NCBI GenBank assembly: GCA_028290925.1
Contig: JAQGIX010000383.1
Location: 1 to 13,231 of the forward strand
DNA length: 13,231 bases
Direction: 5' to 3'
Source of the DNA: Phenylobacterium sp.
GTDB taxonomy: Bacteria; Pseudomonadota; Alphaproteobacteria; Caulobacterales; Caulobacteraceae
The position numbers and the translations under genes are program-made. Below are positions 1-9,407 of the stretch, in pieces (positions within the stretch are counted from its first letter, which is position 1; every line of letters begins with the position of its first letter). The notes under the pieces were generated by a model. The model saw nothing but the letters and a program-made list of their open reading frames with translations. It had not been told where the DNA came from and did no database searches.

Positions 1-524
1 CCATGCACATCGTCGCGGCTGGCGACATCATCCAGACCCTGCAGGCCGGCGGCCAGTTCACCACCCTGATCAAGGCGCTGAACGCCACCAACCTCACGCC
101 GGTGCTGAAGAACAACAAGGGCCTGACGGTGTTCGCGCCCACCGACGCGGCCTTCGCGGCCTACATGCCCACCGACAAGCTGCTGGCCGACCTGCCGGGC
201 CTGCAGAAGCTGCTGACCCACCACCTGATCAACGCCGAGGTCGACGCCTCGAAGTTCAAGAACGCCCACGGGCCGGTGGCCTCGGTGGCCGGCGACAAGA
301 TCGTGCTCGACGGCACCGGCGAGCCCCTGAAGGCCGACCAGGCCAATATCCTGCAGGCCGATGTGCGCGCCTCGAACGGGCTGGTCTATGTGGTCGACCA
401 GGTGCTGAGGGTGGGCTCGGTGCCGGAGACCGCGCCGCAGGCCGAGGCGCCCGCGCCAGCCGCCGAGCCGGCCAAGACGGACGCCGCGCCGGCCAAGAAA
501 AAGGGAACCAAGCGGGGCCACTAG
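1..524 (+). CDS. Fasciclin (FAS1) domain protein, 5' end outside window
   Basis: About 173 residues are visible, from the first complete codon at base 3 to TAG at 522-524. They form one FAS1 domain: an H1-like FAPTDAAF motif at visible residues 44-51, an H2-like LTHHLIN at 71-77, and the closing GLVYVVDQVL strand at 126-135. FAS1 domains are known as secreted or surface adhesion modules. Bacterial single-domain versions usually carry an N-terminal signal peptide. None is visible here and the domain begins almost at once, so I infer that the true start lies upstream and that the Met at base 3 is internal. The C-terminal tail (about 139-173) is Ala/Pro/Glu-rich and ends in a lysine/arginine cluster (KKKGTKRGH); such low-complexity tails are poorly conserved. 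The gene lies 67 nt before the next exported protein on the same strand. Family assignment is firm; ligand and role are unknown. Confidence 0.9.
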   Translation, partial: MHIVAAGDIIQTLQAGGQFTTLIKALNATNLTPVLKNNKGLTVFAPTDAAFAAYMPTDKLLADLPGLQKLLTHHLINAEVDASKFKNAHGPVASVAGDKIVLDGTGEPLKADQANILQADVRASNGLVYVVDQVLRVGSVPETAPQAEAPAPAAEPAKTDAAPAKKKGTKRGH

Positions 525-591
525 CCGTAGCTACAGGGATAGAGCCGGGGTGGGGCTTCGTCAGATCGTGATCGACAGGAGTCCGACAGCC

Positions 592-984
592 ATGAACCTG
601 AAATATCTCGCCGCCGCCGGCGCAGCCTCGCTGCTGATGGCCGGCGCCCTTCATGCCCAGCCCAGCAGCGGCTCGCCCGCCGCTGGAGCGGCCGTCAACC
701 CGCCCTCGACGAGCGCCACAGGCTCGGCGACCGGCCAAGTGAATCCCGGCTCTGCGTCTCCGAGCACCAGCGGCTCGGCGACGACCGGGACCTCGACCTC
801 CACGACCAGCAGCGGGGTCACGACCTCCAGCACCACGACCTCGGCGGACGTCGCCGGGAGCAACGCCAGCGTGACCACCTCGCTGACCACCAACGGCCCG
901 GTGCCCGACACCCCCGAGAACCGCCGCAAGTACGGCGGCCCGATGTCCCACGCCGGCAAGCACACGTCGGCCAAGGGCAACTGA
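592..984 (+). CDS. Small exported Ser/Thr-rich protein, function unknown
   Basis: This 130-residue protein starts at ATG 592, chosen because AGGAG lies about 10 nt upstream (577-581) and a signal peptide follows directly. A GTG at 550 would add residues before the signal peptide and has no such site. Residues 1-22 are a typical Sec signal (Lys at 4, hydrophobic core, AxA-like ALHA before Gln23). Residues 39-100 are low complexity, with more than half Ser or Thr, and contain no cysteine. The tail 105-130 is different: PDTPENRRKYGGPMSHAG followed by a Lys/His-rich end; I recall similar PENR-KYGGP tails on small Caulobacteraceae proteins, so this tail is probably the conserved part. The protein is likely periplasmic or surface-associated. 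No enzyme motif is visible. A strong terminator follows at 1015-1047. Existence of the gene is well supported; function cannot be assigned. Confidence 0.8.
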   Translation: MNLKYLAAAGAASLLMAGALHAQPSSGSPAAGAAVNPPSTSATGSATGQVNPGSASPSTSGSATTGTSTSTTSSGVTTSSTTTSADVAGSNASVTTSLTTNGPVPDTPENRRKYGGPMSHAGKHTSAKGN

Positions 985-986
985 TC

Positions 987-1002
987 CCGAACTGCGGTTC
1001 GG
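987..1002 (+). other. Short hairpin after the Ser/Thr-rich gene
   Basis: CCGAAC (987-992) pairs with GTTCGG (997-1002) around a TGCG loop. This six-base-pair hairpin begins three bases after the stop codon, directly upstream of the intrinsic terminator. It may stabilise the 3' end of the transcript; this role is inference only. Confidence 0.4.
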
Positions 1003-1003
1003 C

Positions 1004-1032
1004 TTGAAGCTGAGGTCGGCGGGCCCTATAGG
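1004..1032 (+). promoter_or_regulatory. Candidate glyQ housekeeping promoter, overlapping the terminator
   Basis: TTGAAG at 1004-1009 is followed after exactly 17 nt by TATAGG at 1027-1032. Against the Caulobacter housekeeping consensus as I recall it (TTGACGS, 10-14 nt, GCTANAWC), TTGAAGC (1004-1010) matches 6 of 7, and CCTATAGG (1025-1032) matches in its CTATA core after a 14-nt gap. Transcription would start near 1039, giving a glyQ leader of about 35 nt. The -10 element lies in and beside the loop of the upstream terminator hairpin. No other place between the terminator T-run and the glyQ ATG (25 nt) could hold a promoter. Confidence 0.5.
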
Positions 1033-1047
1033 TCCGCCGACTTTTTT
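1015..1047 (+). terminator. Strong intrinsic (Rho-independent) terminator
   Basis: Bases 1015-1025 pair with 1031-1041 to make an 11-bp stem with one G-T wobble (1023/1033) and a CTATA loop (1026-1030). Six T residues follow directly at 1042-1047. It lies 30 nt after the Ser/Thr-rich gene and 25 nt before glyQ, so it separates the two units. Its presence argues against any glyQ start upstream of 1073. Confidence 0.85.
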
Positions 1048-1072
1048 GCGCCTGCGAAGGCCCCGCACCCCG

Positions 1073-1972
1073 ATGCCCGACAAGCCGCTCTCGTTTCAGG
1101 GCCTGATCCTGAAGCTGCACGATTATTGGAGCCGTCAGGGCTGCGTGATCCTGCAGCCGCACGACATCGAGGTGGGGGCGGGCACCCTGCACCCGGCGAC
1201 GGTGCTGCGCGCGCTCGGTCCCAAGCCCTGGCGGGCGGCCTATGTGCAGCCCTCGCGCCGGCCGGCCGACGGCCGCTATGGCGAGAACCCCAACCGGCTG
1301 CAGCACTACTACCAGTACCAGGTGATCCTGAAGCCCAACCCGCCGGACCAGCAGGACCTCTACCTGGGCTCGCTGGAGGCCATCGGCCTCGACCTCCGCC
1401 TGCACGACATCCGCTTCGTCGAGGACGACTGGGAGAACCCCACGGTGGGCGCCTGGGGCCTCGGCTGGGAGGTCTGGTGCGACGGCATGGAGATCAGCCA
1501 GTACACCTACTTCCAGCAGGTGGGCGGCCTGGACGTGAACCCGGTGGCCGGCGAGCTGACCTACGGCCTCGAGCGGCTGGCCATGTACCTGCAGGGCGTG
1601 AACCACTTCGCCGACCTCGCCTTCAACGACCCGGACGGCCCGGCGCCGATGACCTACGGCGACGTCTTCCTGGAGAACGAGCGCCAGCAGTCGGAGGCCA
1701 ACTTCCACCTGTATGACGTGGAGACCCTGAAGCGGCAGTTCGACGACATGGAGCGGACCGTGCCGCAGCTGCTGGCCGGCCGCGGCCCGCAGGGGCAGGC
1801 GACCGTGCTGCCGGCCTACGACCACGTGCTGAAGGCCAGCCACCTGTTCAACCTGATGGACGCCCGCGGCGCGATCGCGGTGGCCGAGCGGCAGAGCTAC
1901 ATCGGCCGCATCCGCGACCTGACGAAGATGTGCGCCGAGGCGTGGATGGCGAACGAAGGCGGGAACGGCTAA
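1073..1972 (+). CDS. glyQ: Glycine--tRNA ligase alpha subunit
   Basis: GlyQ is the catalytic alpha chain of the bacterial alpha2beta2 glycyl-tRNA synthetase; it activates glycine with ATP and, with GlyS, charges tRNA-Gly in the cytoplasm. The 299-residue product has the usual length. Visible family signatures are SFQGLILKLHDYW near the N-terminus (7-19), GCVILQPHDIEVGAGTLHPAT (23-43), the class II motif 2 region with RPADGRYGENPNRLQHYYQYQ (63-82), the MEISQYTYFQQVGGLDVNPVAGE stretch (139-161) and motif 3-like LTYGLERLAMYLQ (162-174). ATG 1073 is chosen because the protein aligns with the family from MPDKPLSFQG; an upstream in-frame start at 1004 would translate the terminator hairpin. The ribosome-binding site is weak (GAAGG at 1056-1060). 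The stop overlaps the glyS ATG by one base (TAATG), indicating co-translation of the two subunits. Confidence 0.97.
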   Translation: MPDKPLSFQGLILKLHDYWSRQGCVILQPHDIEVGAGTLHPATVLRALGPKPWRAAYVQPSRRPADGRYGENPNRLQHYYQYQVILKPNPPDQQDLYLGSLEAIGLDLRLHDIRFVEDDWENPTVGAWGLGWEVWCDGMEISQYTYFQQVGGLDVNPVAGELTYGLERLAMYLQGVNHFADLAFNDPDGPAPMTYGDVFLENERQQSEANFHLYDVETLKRQFDDMERTVPQLLAGRGPQGQATVLPAYDHVLKASHLFNLMDARGAIAVAERQSYIGRIRDLTKMCAEAWMANEGGNG

Positions 1973-3981
1973 TGCCTCAACTCCTGCTCGAACTGTTTTC
2001 CGAAGAGATTCCCGCCCGCATGCAGGCGCAGGCGGCGAAGGACCTGGAGCGGCTGGCGCGCGAGAAGCTCGCGGCGGAAGGGTTCCTGCCCGAGGCGCTG
2101 AAGACCTTCGCCGGCCCCCGGCGGCTGACGCTGGTGGCCGAAGGGTTGCCGCTGGCGCAGCCCGACCGGCATGAGGAACGCAAGGGCCCGCGCCTCGGCG
2201 CGCCGGACCAGGCGATCGACGGCTTCCTGCGCTCGACGGGGCTGACGCGCGAGCAGCTGGTCGAGAAGGACGGGGTCTATTTCGCCCACATCGACCGGCC
2301 GGGCCGGCCGACGCCGGAGATGGTGGCGGAGATCGTGGACGCCATCGTGCGTGGCTTCCCGTGGCCGAAGTCGATGACCTGGGGCTCGGGGACCCTGCGC
2401 TGGGTGCGGCCGCTGCACCGGATTCTCTGCGTGTTCAACCGCGAGGTCGTGCCCTTCGCCGTCGACGGGATCGACAGCGCCGACCTGACCGAGGGCCACC
2501 GGTTCATGGGCGCGCGCCAGAGCTTCAAGGCCCGCGACTTCGACGAGTACCAGGACGGCCTCGCCCGCCATTTCGTGGTGCTCGATGCGGAGGAGCGGAA
2601 GGAGCGGATCATGGACGCCGCCCGCACGCTGGCCTTCGCCCGCGGCTTCGAGCTGGTGGAGGACGAGGGCTTGCTGGACGAGGTGGTCGGCCTCGCCGAA
2701 TGGCCGACCCCGATCCTGGGCGACATGGATCCCGCGTTCCTCGACCTGCCGCCGGAGGTGATCCGCACCTCCATGCGCGTGCACCAGCGCTATTTCGCGG
2801 TGCGCGACGCCCGCACCGGCTTCCTCGTGCCGCACTTCATCACCGTGGCCAATGTCGAAGCGCCGGACGGCGGCAAGGCGATCGCGGCCGGCAATGAGCG
2901 CGTGCTGTCGGCCCGGCTCAACGACGCGCGGTTCTTCTGGGACCAGGACAAGACGGTCGCGCTGACCGACCAGCTCGCCAGGCTCACCGGCGTCACCTTC
3001 CACGCCAAGCTCGGGACCATGGCCGACCGCGCGGCGCGGATCGAAGCCCTGGCCGAGCAGATCGCCCCCTTCGTCCGCGACGACACCCAGACCAAGACCT
3101 GGGCCAAGGTGGCGGCGGCGCTGTGCAAGGCCGACCTGGTCTCGGCCATGGTCGGCGAGTTCCCCGAGCTGCAGGGCGTGATGGGCGGCTACTATGCGGA
3201 GGCCCAGGGCTATGACCCGGAGGTCGCCGACGCCCTCCGCCACCACTACAAGCCGCAGGGCCCCCACGACGACGTGCCGGTGCAGGCGGTGGCCGCCACC
3301 GTGGCGCTGGCCGACAAGCTGGACATGCTGGTCAGCTTCTTCGCCATCGACGAGAAGCCGACGGGATCGCGCGATCCCTATGCGCTGCGCCGCGCGGCGC
3401 TGGGCGTGATCCGCATCTTGCTGCAGTCGCGGACCCGGCTGCCGCTGAAGGCGTTCGTGCCGGACGACCTGCTGGCCTTCTTCGCCGACCGGCTGAAGGT
3501 GCTGCTGCGCGAGCAGGGGCAGCGGCACGACCTGGTGGATGCGGTGTTCGCGCTGGGCGACGACGACATCGTCAGGATCGTCAGCCGGGTCAATGCGCTG
3601 GACGAATTTCTTCAGACCGAGGACGGGGCCAATCTGCTGGCCGGCTACAAGCGGGCGGTGAACATCCTCAAGGCCGAGGAGAAGAAGGGTCCGCTGCCCA
3701 GCGGCGAGCCGGTGGAGATGGCGGCGGCGCCGCCGGAAGAGGCCGGCCTGGTCATCGCGCTGGGTCACGCGGAGATCGAGATCGGCAGGGCGCTCGCCAA
3801 GGAAGACTTCGCCACGGCCATGCGCGAGCTGGCGGCGCTTCGGCCAGCCGTGGACGCGTTTTTCGACAAGGTGTTAGTGAACTCCGAGGTCGCGGCGGAA
3901 CGCGAGAACCGCCTGCGCCTTTTGGCGAAGGTGCGCGACGCCATGGGGCGGGTCGCGGACTTTGGTCAGGTGACGGGATAG
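1972..3981 (+). CDS. glyS: Glycine--tRNA ligase beta subunit
   Basis: GlyS is the large beta chain of the heterotetrameric glycyl-tRNA synthetase; it is needed for tRNA-Gly recognition and pairs with GlyQ. The 669-residue product is near the family's usual length of about 690. It opens with the typical MPQLLLELFSEEIPARM and then FAGPRRLTLVAEGLP. The middle holds SMTWGSGTLRWVRPLHRI and the HD-like section with ALCKADLVSAMVGEFPELQGVMGGYYA, followed by DKLDMLVSFFAIDEKPTGSRDPYALRRA in the usual order. The end is the DALR anticodon-binding region, with FFDKVLVNSEVAAERENRLRLL. ATG 1972 overlaps the glyQ stop by one base, so translational coupling is likely. The last codons carry the Shine-Dalgarno-like sequence for ppdK, five bases downstream. 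Nothing appears disrupted. Confidence 0.97.
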   Translation: MPQLLLELFSEEIPARMQAQAAKDLERLAREKLAAEGFLPEALKTFAGPRRLTLVAEGLPLAQPDRHEERKGPRLGAPDQAIDGFLRSTGLTREQLVEKDGVYFAHIDRPGRPTPEMVAEIVDAIVRGFPWPKSMTWGSGTLRWVRPLHRILCVFNREVVPFAVDGIDSADLTEGHRFMGARQSFKARDFDEYQDGLARHFVVLDAEERKERIMDAARTLAFARGFELVEDEGLLDEVVGLAEWPTPILGDMDPAFLDLPPEVIRTSMRVHQRYFAVRDARTGFLVPHFITVANVEAPDGGKAIAAGNERVLSARLNDARFFWDQDKTVALTDQLARLTGVTFHAKLGTMADRAARIEALAEQIAPFVRDDTQTKTWAKVAAALCKADLVSAMVGEFPELQGVMGGYYAEAQGYDPEVADALRHHYKPQGPHDDVPVQAVAATVALADKLDMLVSFFAIDEKPTGSRDPYALRRAALGVIRILLQSRTRLPLKAFVPDDLLAFFADRLKVLLREQGQRHDLVDAVFALGDDDIVRIVSRVNALDEFLQTEDGANLLAGYKRAVNILKAEEKKGPLPSGEPVEMAAAPPEEAGLVIALGHAEIEIGRALAKEDFATAMRELAALRPAVDAFFDKVLVNSEVAAERENRLRLLAKVRDAMGRVADFGQVTG

Positions 3982-3986
3982 GGATC

Positions 3987-6683
<2,697 letters not shown>

Positions 6684-6686
6684 GTC

Positions 6687-7214
6687 CTGGCGACGCTCGC
6701 GCCCGCCACCGTCGACGACCTGCCAGCCGTCGCCGCCCTGGTGAACTCCGCCTATCGCGGCGAGACCTCGCGCCAGGGCTGGACCACCGAGGCCGACTAC
6801 ATCGACGGCCAGAGGACCGACGTGCCGGCGCTGCGGGCCGACCTCGCGGCCAATCCCCACGCGCGCATCCTGATGCTGCGGGCTGACGACGGCGCGCTTC
6901 TCGGGACCGTCTGGCTGGAGCCGGTCGAGGGCGGCGAGACCTGGTACCTCGGCATGCTGACCATCCGGCCGGACCTGCAGACGGCCGGGCTGGGGCGGAG
7001 CCTGCTGGAGGGCGCGGAGGCCCATGCGCAGGCTGCGGGCGCCCGGCGCATCCGCATGACGGTGGTCGCCATCCGCGAGACCCTGATCGCCTGGTACGAG
7101 CGCCGCGGCTATGGGCTCACCGGCGAGACCCGGCCATGGCCTTACGAGGACGAGCGGTTCGGCCAACCGCGGCGGGACGACCTGAGCTTCGTGGTGCTGG
7201 AGAAGACGCTCTAG
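6687..7214 (+). CDS. GNAT-family N-acetyltransferase with probable CTG start
   Basis: The product belongs to the Gcn5-related N-acetyltransferases, which transfer an acyl group from acyl-CoA to an amine. Counted from CTG 6687 it has 175 residues. Strand 1/helix 1 is APATVDDLPAVAALVNSAYRG (5-25), the acetyl-CoA-binding motif A is RPDLQTAGLGRSLL (94-107; Q98-x-x-G101-x-G103), and the C-terminal motif is AWYERRGYGLTGE (135-147). The first standard start codon in frame is GTG 6741; using it would remove strand 1 and most of helix 1, and it has no ribosome site. CTG 6687 lies 10 nt after GAAGGA (6671-6676), inside the end of ppdK, and gives a complete fold, so I prefer it. The reading frame is the same as ppdK, with only TAG between. 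The substrate is unknown. The stop overlaps that of the convergent minus-strand gene in one CTAG. Confidence 0.85.
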   Translation: MATLAPATVDDLPAVAALVNSAYRGETSRQGWTTEADYIDGQRTDVPALRADLAANPHARILMLRADDGALLGTVWLEPVEGGETWYLGMLTIRPDLQTAGLGRSLLEGAEAHAQAAGARRIRMTVVAIRETLIAWYERRGYGLTGETRPWPYEDERFGQPRRDDLSFVVLEKTL

Positions 7215-8020
7215 CCGCCCAGGCGTCGGCGCTCGTCCATGAGCCGCGCCCCGGCGGCCGCCAGGATGAAGGCGCAGAGCACGCTCGAGGGGAAGATGTA
7301 GCGCGCGTCGGCGGCGGGAGCGGCGACGAACAGCAGCGCGGGATAGGCGAAGGCGCCGCCCAGCAGAGCCAAGAGCAGCAGGCGCACGGGGCTGCGCCGC
7401 AGCCACAGCACCGCCACCGCGATCGGCGCCAGCAGATAGAGCCAGAACGGCCGGCGCCAAAGCTCCGCCTGGCGCACCGTGAGGTAGGCGCCGAGCTTGC
7501 CCAGCGCGGCCGGGTGGGCCGGCGCCAGACCGTAGGGATTGGCGATGATCTCCAGGTTTGACGGATAGAAGATCCCGTCTCTCGCCATGCCCATCTGCTC
7601 GATGAACACGGCGGTGCGATGAGCGAGGTAGCAGCCGAACTCCGCCTTCACGGCGAGGGGCCAGATCTGCTGCATCTCGCCGCCCGCGTTGGTCTCGATA
7701 ATCCGCGGCGCGCCGGGAATTGGCCGGAAGGCGAACTGCAGATGGCGGGGATCGTAGGCCATGCGGATCTGCTTGGGGCTGATCGGCCAGCCGTTGGTCG
7801 TCGGCGGCGGCAGATAGACCTTGTCGGCGCAGGCGGAGATCCCGATCAGGTCGAACTGCTGGGCGCCGCTGAAACTGCCGGAGTTCTCCAGCCGCTTGAA
7901 GTCCGGCAGCCGCCAGTGCGTCGTGGCCCAGGCGAAGGCGAGGGCGATGACCAGGCAGGCGGTCGTGAGCGAGCGGGTGCGGGGCGGGATGGGCGCGCCC
8001 AGGAAGGGCCGCCAGATCAT
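7211..8020 (-). CDS. Membrane protein of unknown function, possibly an N-terminally truncated remnant
   Basis: The 269-residue product has one predicted membrane helix near the start (about 18-34), a long probably periplasmic segment (35-190) and three helices at the end (191-207, 212-234, 241-259). The segment WPLAVKAEFGCYLAHRTAVF (120-139) and the ending AADARYIFPSSVLCAFILAAAGARL (236-260) resemble, from memory, the C-terminal half of larger polytopic proteins of the glycosyltransferase-like membrane type. Those carry several further helices upstream that are missing here. An in-frame TAA lies 30 nt before the ATG, and the 128 nt up to the divergent protease gene contain no missing part. 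The start has only a weak ribosome site, so it may be a remnant that is still open or a genuine short member. The stop shares CTAG with the GNAT gene. Coding on this strand is plausible from the amino acid pattern; function cannot be named. Confidence 0.65.
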   Translation of the reverse strand: MIWRPFLGAPIPPRTRSLTTACLVIALAFAWATTHWRLPDFKRLENSGSFSGAQQFDLIGISACADKVYLPPPTTNGWPISPKQIRMAYDPRHLQFAFRPIPGAPRIIETNAGGEMQQIWPLAVKAEFGCYLAHRTAVFIEQMGMARDGIFYPSNLEIIANPYGLAPAHPAALGKLGAYLTVRQAELWRRPFWLYLLAPIAVAVLWLRRSPVRLLLLALLGGAFAYPALLFVAAPAADARYIFPSSVLCAFILAAAGARLMDERRRLGG

Positions 8021-8148
8021 CAGCGCCCCGAAGCCGACTTGAGGCGCAGCTTATGCCTCCCGAAGCGCGGCCGTCATTAACCCTTTTTTCCGCGTGACAA
8101 GTCCGGCGGCTTTGGGCCTCCTCGGCCCACAGGGTTCGGGGGGACTTC

Positions 8149-9348
8149 ATGGCTCAGGCGTTCGATCCGGCCGCGGCGACGGCCGCCTACCTGGCGCAGC
8201 TGCCGCCGGCGCTGCACGAAAAGGCCCGGGCCTACACCCAGGGCGGCCACTGGCTGATCCTCTGGGGCGCGATCGTCGCGGTGGCGGTCAGCTGGATCAT
8301 CCTGCGCTCCGGCGTGCTCGTGCGGGTGCGCGAGGGCGTGGAGCGCAAGAAACCCAGGCCCTGGCTGGCCGTGGCGGCGGTGATCGTCGTCGACGCCCTG
8401 CTGGAGCTGGTGCTGAGCCTGCCGTGGGAGGTTTACGCCCACTGGTGGCGGGAAAAAGCCTATGGCCTCACCAGCCAGGGCTTCGGCGGCTGGGTCTCCG
8501 AACACCTGCTGGGGGCGGCGATCTCCCTGCCGGTCGTGGCCCTCCTGGCCTGCCTGATCTATGCGCTGATCCGGCGCGCGCCCAGGACCTGGTGGCTGTG
8601 GGGCGGCGTGGTGACCGGCGTGGTGTTCTTCGTGCTGAACATCATCCAGCCGGTGCTCATCGAGCCGCTGTTCAACAGCTATACCCCGGCGCCGCCCGGC
8701 GCGGTGCGTGACGAGGTGGTCGCCATGGCCAAGCAGGTCGGCGTGCCCCACGACAAGATCCTGATCTACAACGGCTCCAAGCAGTCCAACCGCTACACGG
8801 CCAACGTCGCCGGCGCGTTCGGCACGGCGCGCGTCGCCATGAGCGACGTGATGTTCAAGAAGGACGCCGACCTCGCCGAGGTGCGCGGCGTGGTGGGCCA
8901 CGAGATGGGCCACTATGTGCGCGGCCACGTCTATTGGCTGTCGCTGGCCTACGGACTGATGACGCTCGCGGGCCTGTTCCTGGTGGACCGGCTGTTCCCG
9001 CTGGCGCTGCGGCTGACCGGCGCGAAGGGCGTGACCGGCCTCGCCGACCCGGCCGCCTATCCGGTGGTGGCGATCATCCTGGCGGTCCTGGGTCTCCTGG
9101 CCACGCCGATCACCAACTCGATCACCCGCATCGCCGAGGCCGACGCCGACCGCTTCTCGGTGGTCAACTTCAACGAGCCGGACGGGCTCTCCGCGGCGCT
9201 GGTGAAGACCATCGAATACCGCGCCGCGACCCCCTCGCGCCTGGAGGAGATCATCTTCTACGACCATCCGGCGGTCGGGAACCGCATCCGCCGGGCCATG
9301 GACTGGAAGGCGACGCATCCGAAGGCCAGTTCTCGCCCCAGCCCGTAG
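8149..9348 (+). CDS. M48 family membrane metalloprotease, Ste24/CAAX prenyl protease 1 type
   Basis: The 399-residue product is a Ste24-like integral-membrane zinc protease. The zinc site is visible as HEMGH (His251, Glu252, His255), with the third ligand Glu330 in EADADRF (330-336). Predicted membrane helices lie at about 34-53, 72-92, 119-141, 147-169, 261-280 and 304-325, matching the family layout; the FNSYTP motif (175-180) follows the fourth helix. In eukaryotes Ste24 trims prenylated proteins. Bacteria generally lack such substrates, and these proteases are thought to act in membrane protein quality control, so the CAAX name describes homology only. ATG 8149 is preceded by a G-rich ribosome site (GGGGGGA, about 8138-8144). 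A small hairpin (TGGGCC/GGCCCA, 8113-8129) lies in the leader. The gene stands alone, divergent from the membrane gene and convergent with the KAS III gene. Confidence 0.92.
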   Translation: MAQAFDPAAATAAYLAQLPPALHEKARAYTQGGHWLILWGAIVAVAVSWIILRSGVLVRVREGVERKKPRPWLAVAAVIVVDALLELVLSLPWEVYAHWWREKAYGLTSQGFGGWVSEHLLGAAISLPVVALLACLIYALIRRAPRTWWLWGGVVTGVVFFVLNIIQPVLIEPLFNSYTPAPPGAVRDEVVAMAKQVGVPHDKILIYNGSKQSNRYTANVAGAFGTARVAMSDVMFKKDADLAEVRGVVGHEMGHYVRGHVYWLSLAYGLMTLAGLFLVDRLFPLALRLTGAKGVTGLADPAAYPVVAIILAVLGLLATPITNSITRIAEADADRFSVVNFNEPDGLSAALVKTIEYRAATPSRLEEIIFYDHPAVGNRIRRAMDWKATHPKASSRPSP

Positions 9349-9353
9349 TTCAG

Positions 9354-9397
9354 GTGTCATCCCGGTCTTTGGCCTGCGGCCAAAACCGGGATGACAC
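9354..9397. terminator. Long near-perfect inverted repeat between convergent genes, probable bidirectional terminator
   Basis: GTGTCATCCCGGT (9354-9366) pairs perfectly with 9385-9397, and TTTGGCC (9368-9374) with GGCCAAA (9378-9384). This makes a 20-bp stem with one bulged C (9367) and a three-base TGC loop. It fills almost the whole 59-nt gap between two genes transcribed towards each other. No long T-run follows on either strand, so it may work as a transcript-end stabiliser or barrier instead of a classical terminator. The outer GTGTCATCCCGGT arm looks like dispersed intergenic palindromes I recall from related genomes; only one copy is in this window. Confidence 0.7.
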
Positions 9398-9407
9398 GGA
9401 ATCCGAG

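Noticed and set aside
550..591. GTG 550 as the start of the Ser/Thr-rich gene.
   Set aside because: It would bury the signal peptide 14 residues inside the protein; ATG 592 has an AGGAG site and begins the signal peptide.
1969..3768. A minus-strand open frame of about 599 codons opposite glyS.
   Set aside because: It is the antisense shadow of a well-supported gene, with no recognisable motif and a low-complexity His/Arg/Gln composition.
8027..8066. Direct repeat CCCGAAGC at 8027-8034 and 8059-8066.
   Set aside because: An eight-base repeat is easily chance in GC-rich DNA, and the first copy does not sit at a promoter-like site.
8071..8084. A TTAA element upstream of the protease gene as a CtrA-type binding site.
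   Set aside because: Only a single TTAA half-site is present, without the second half at the usual 7-nt spacing.
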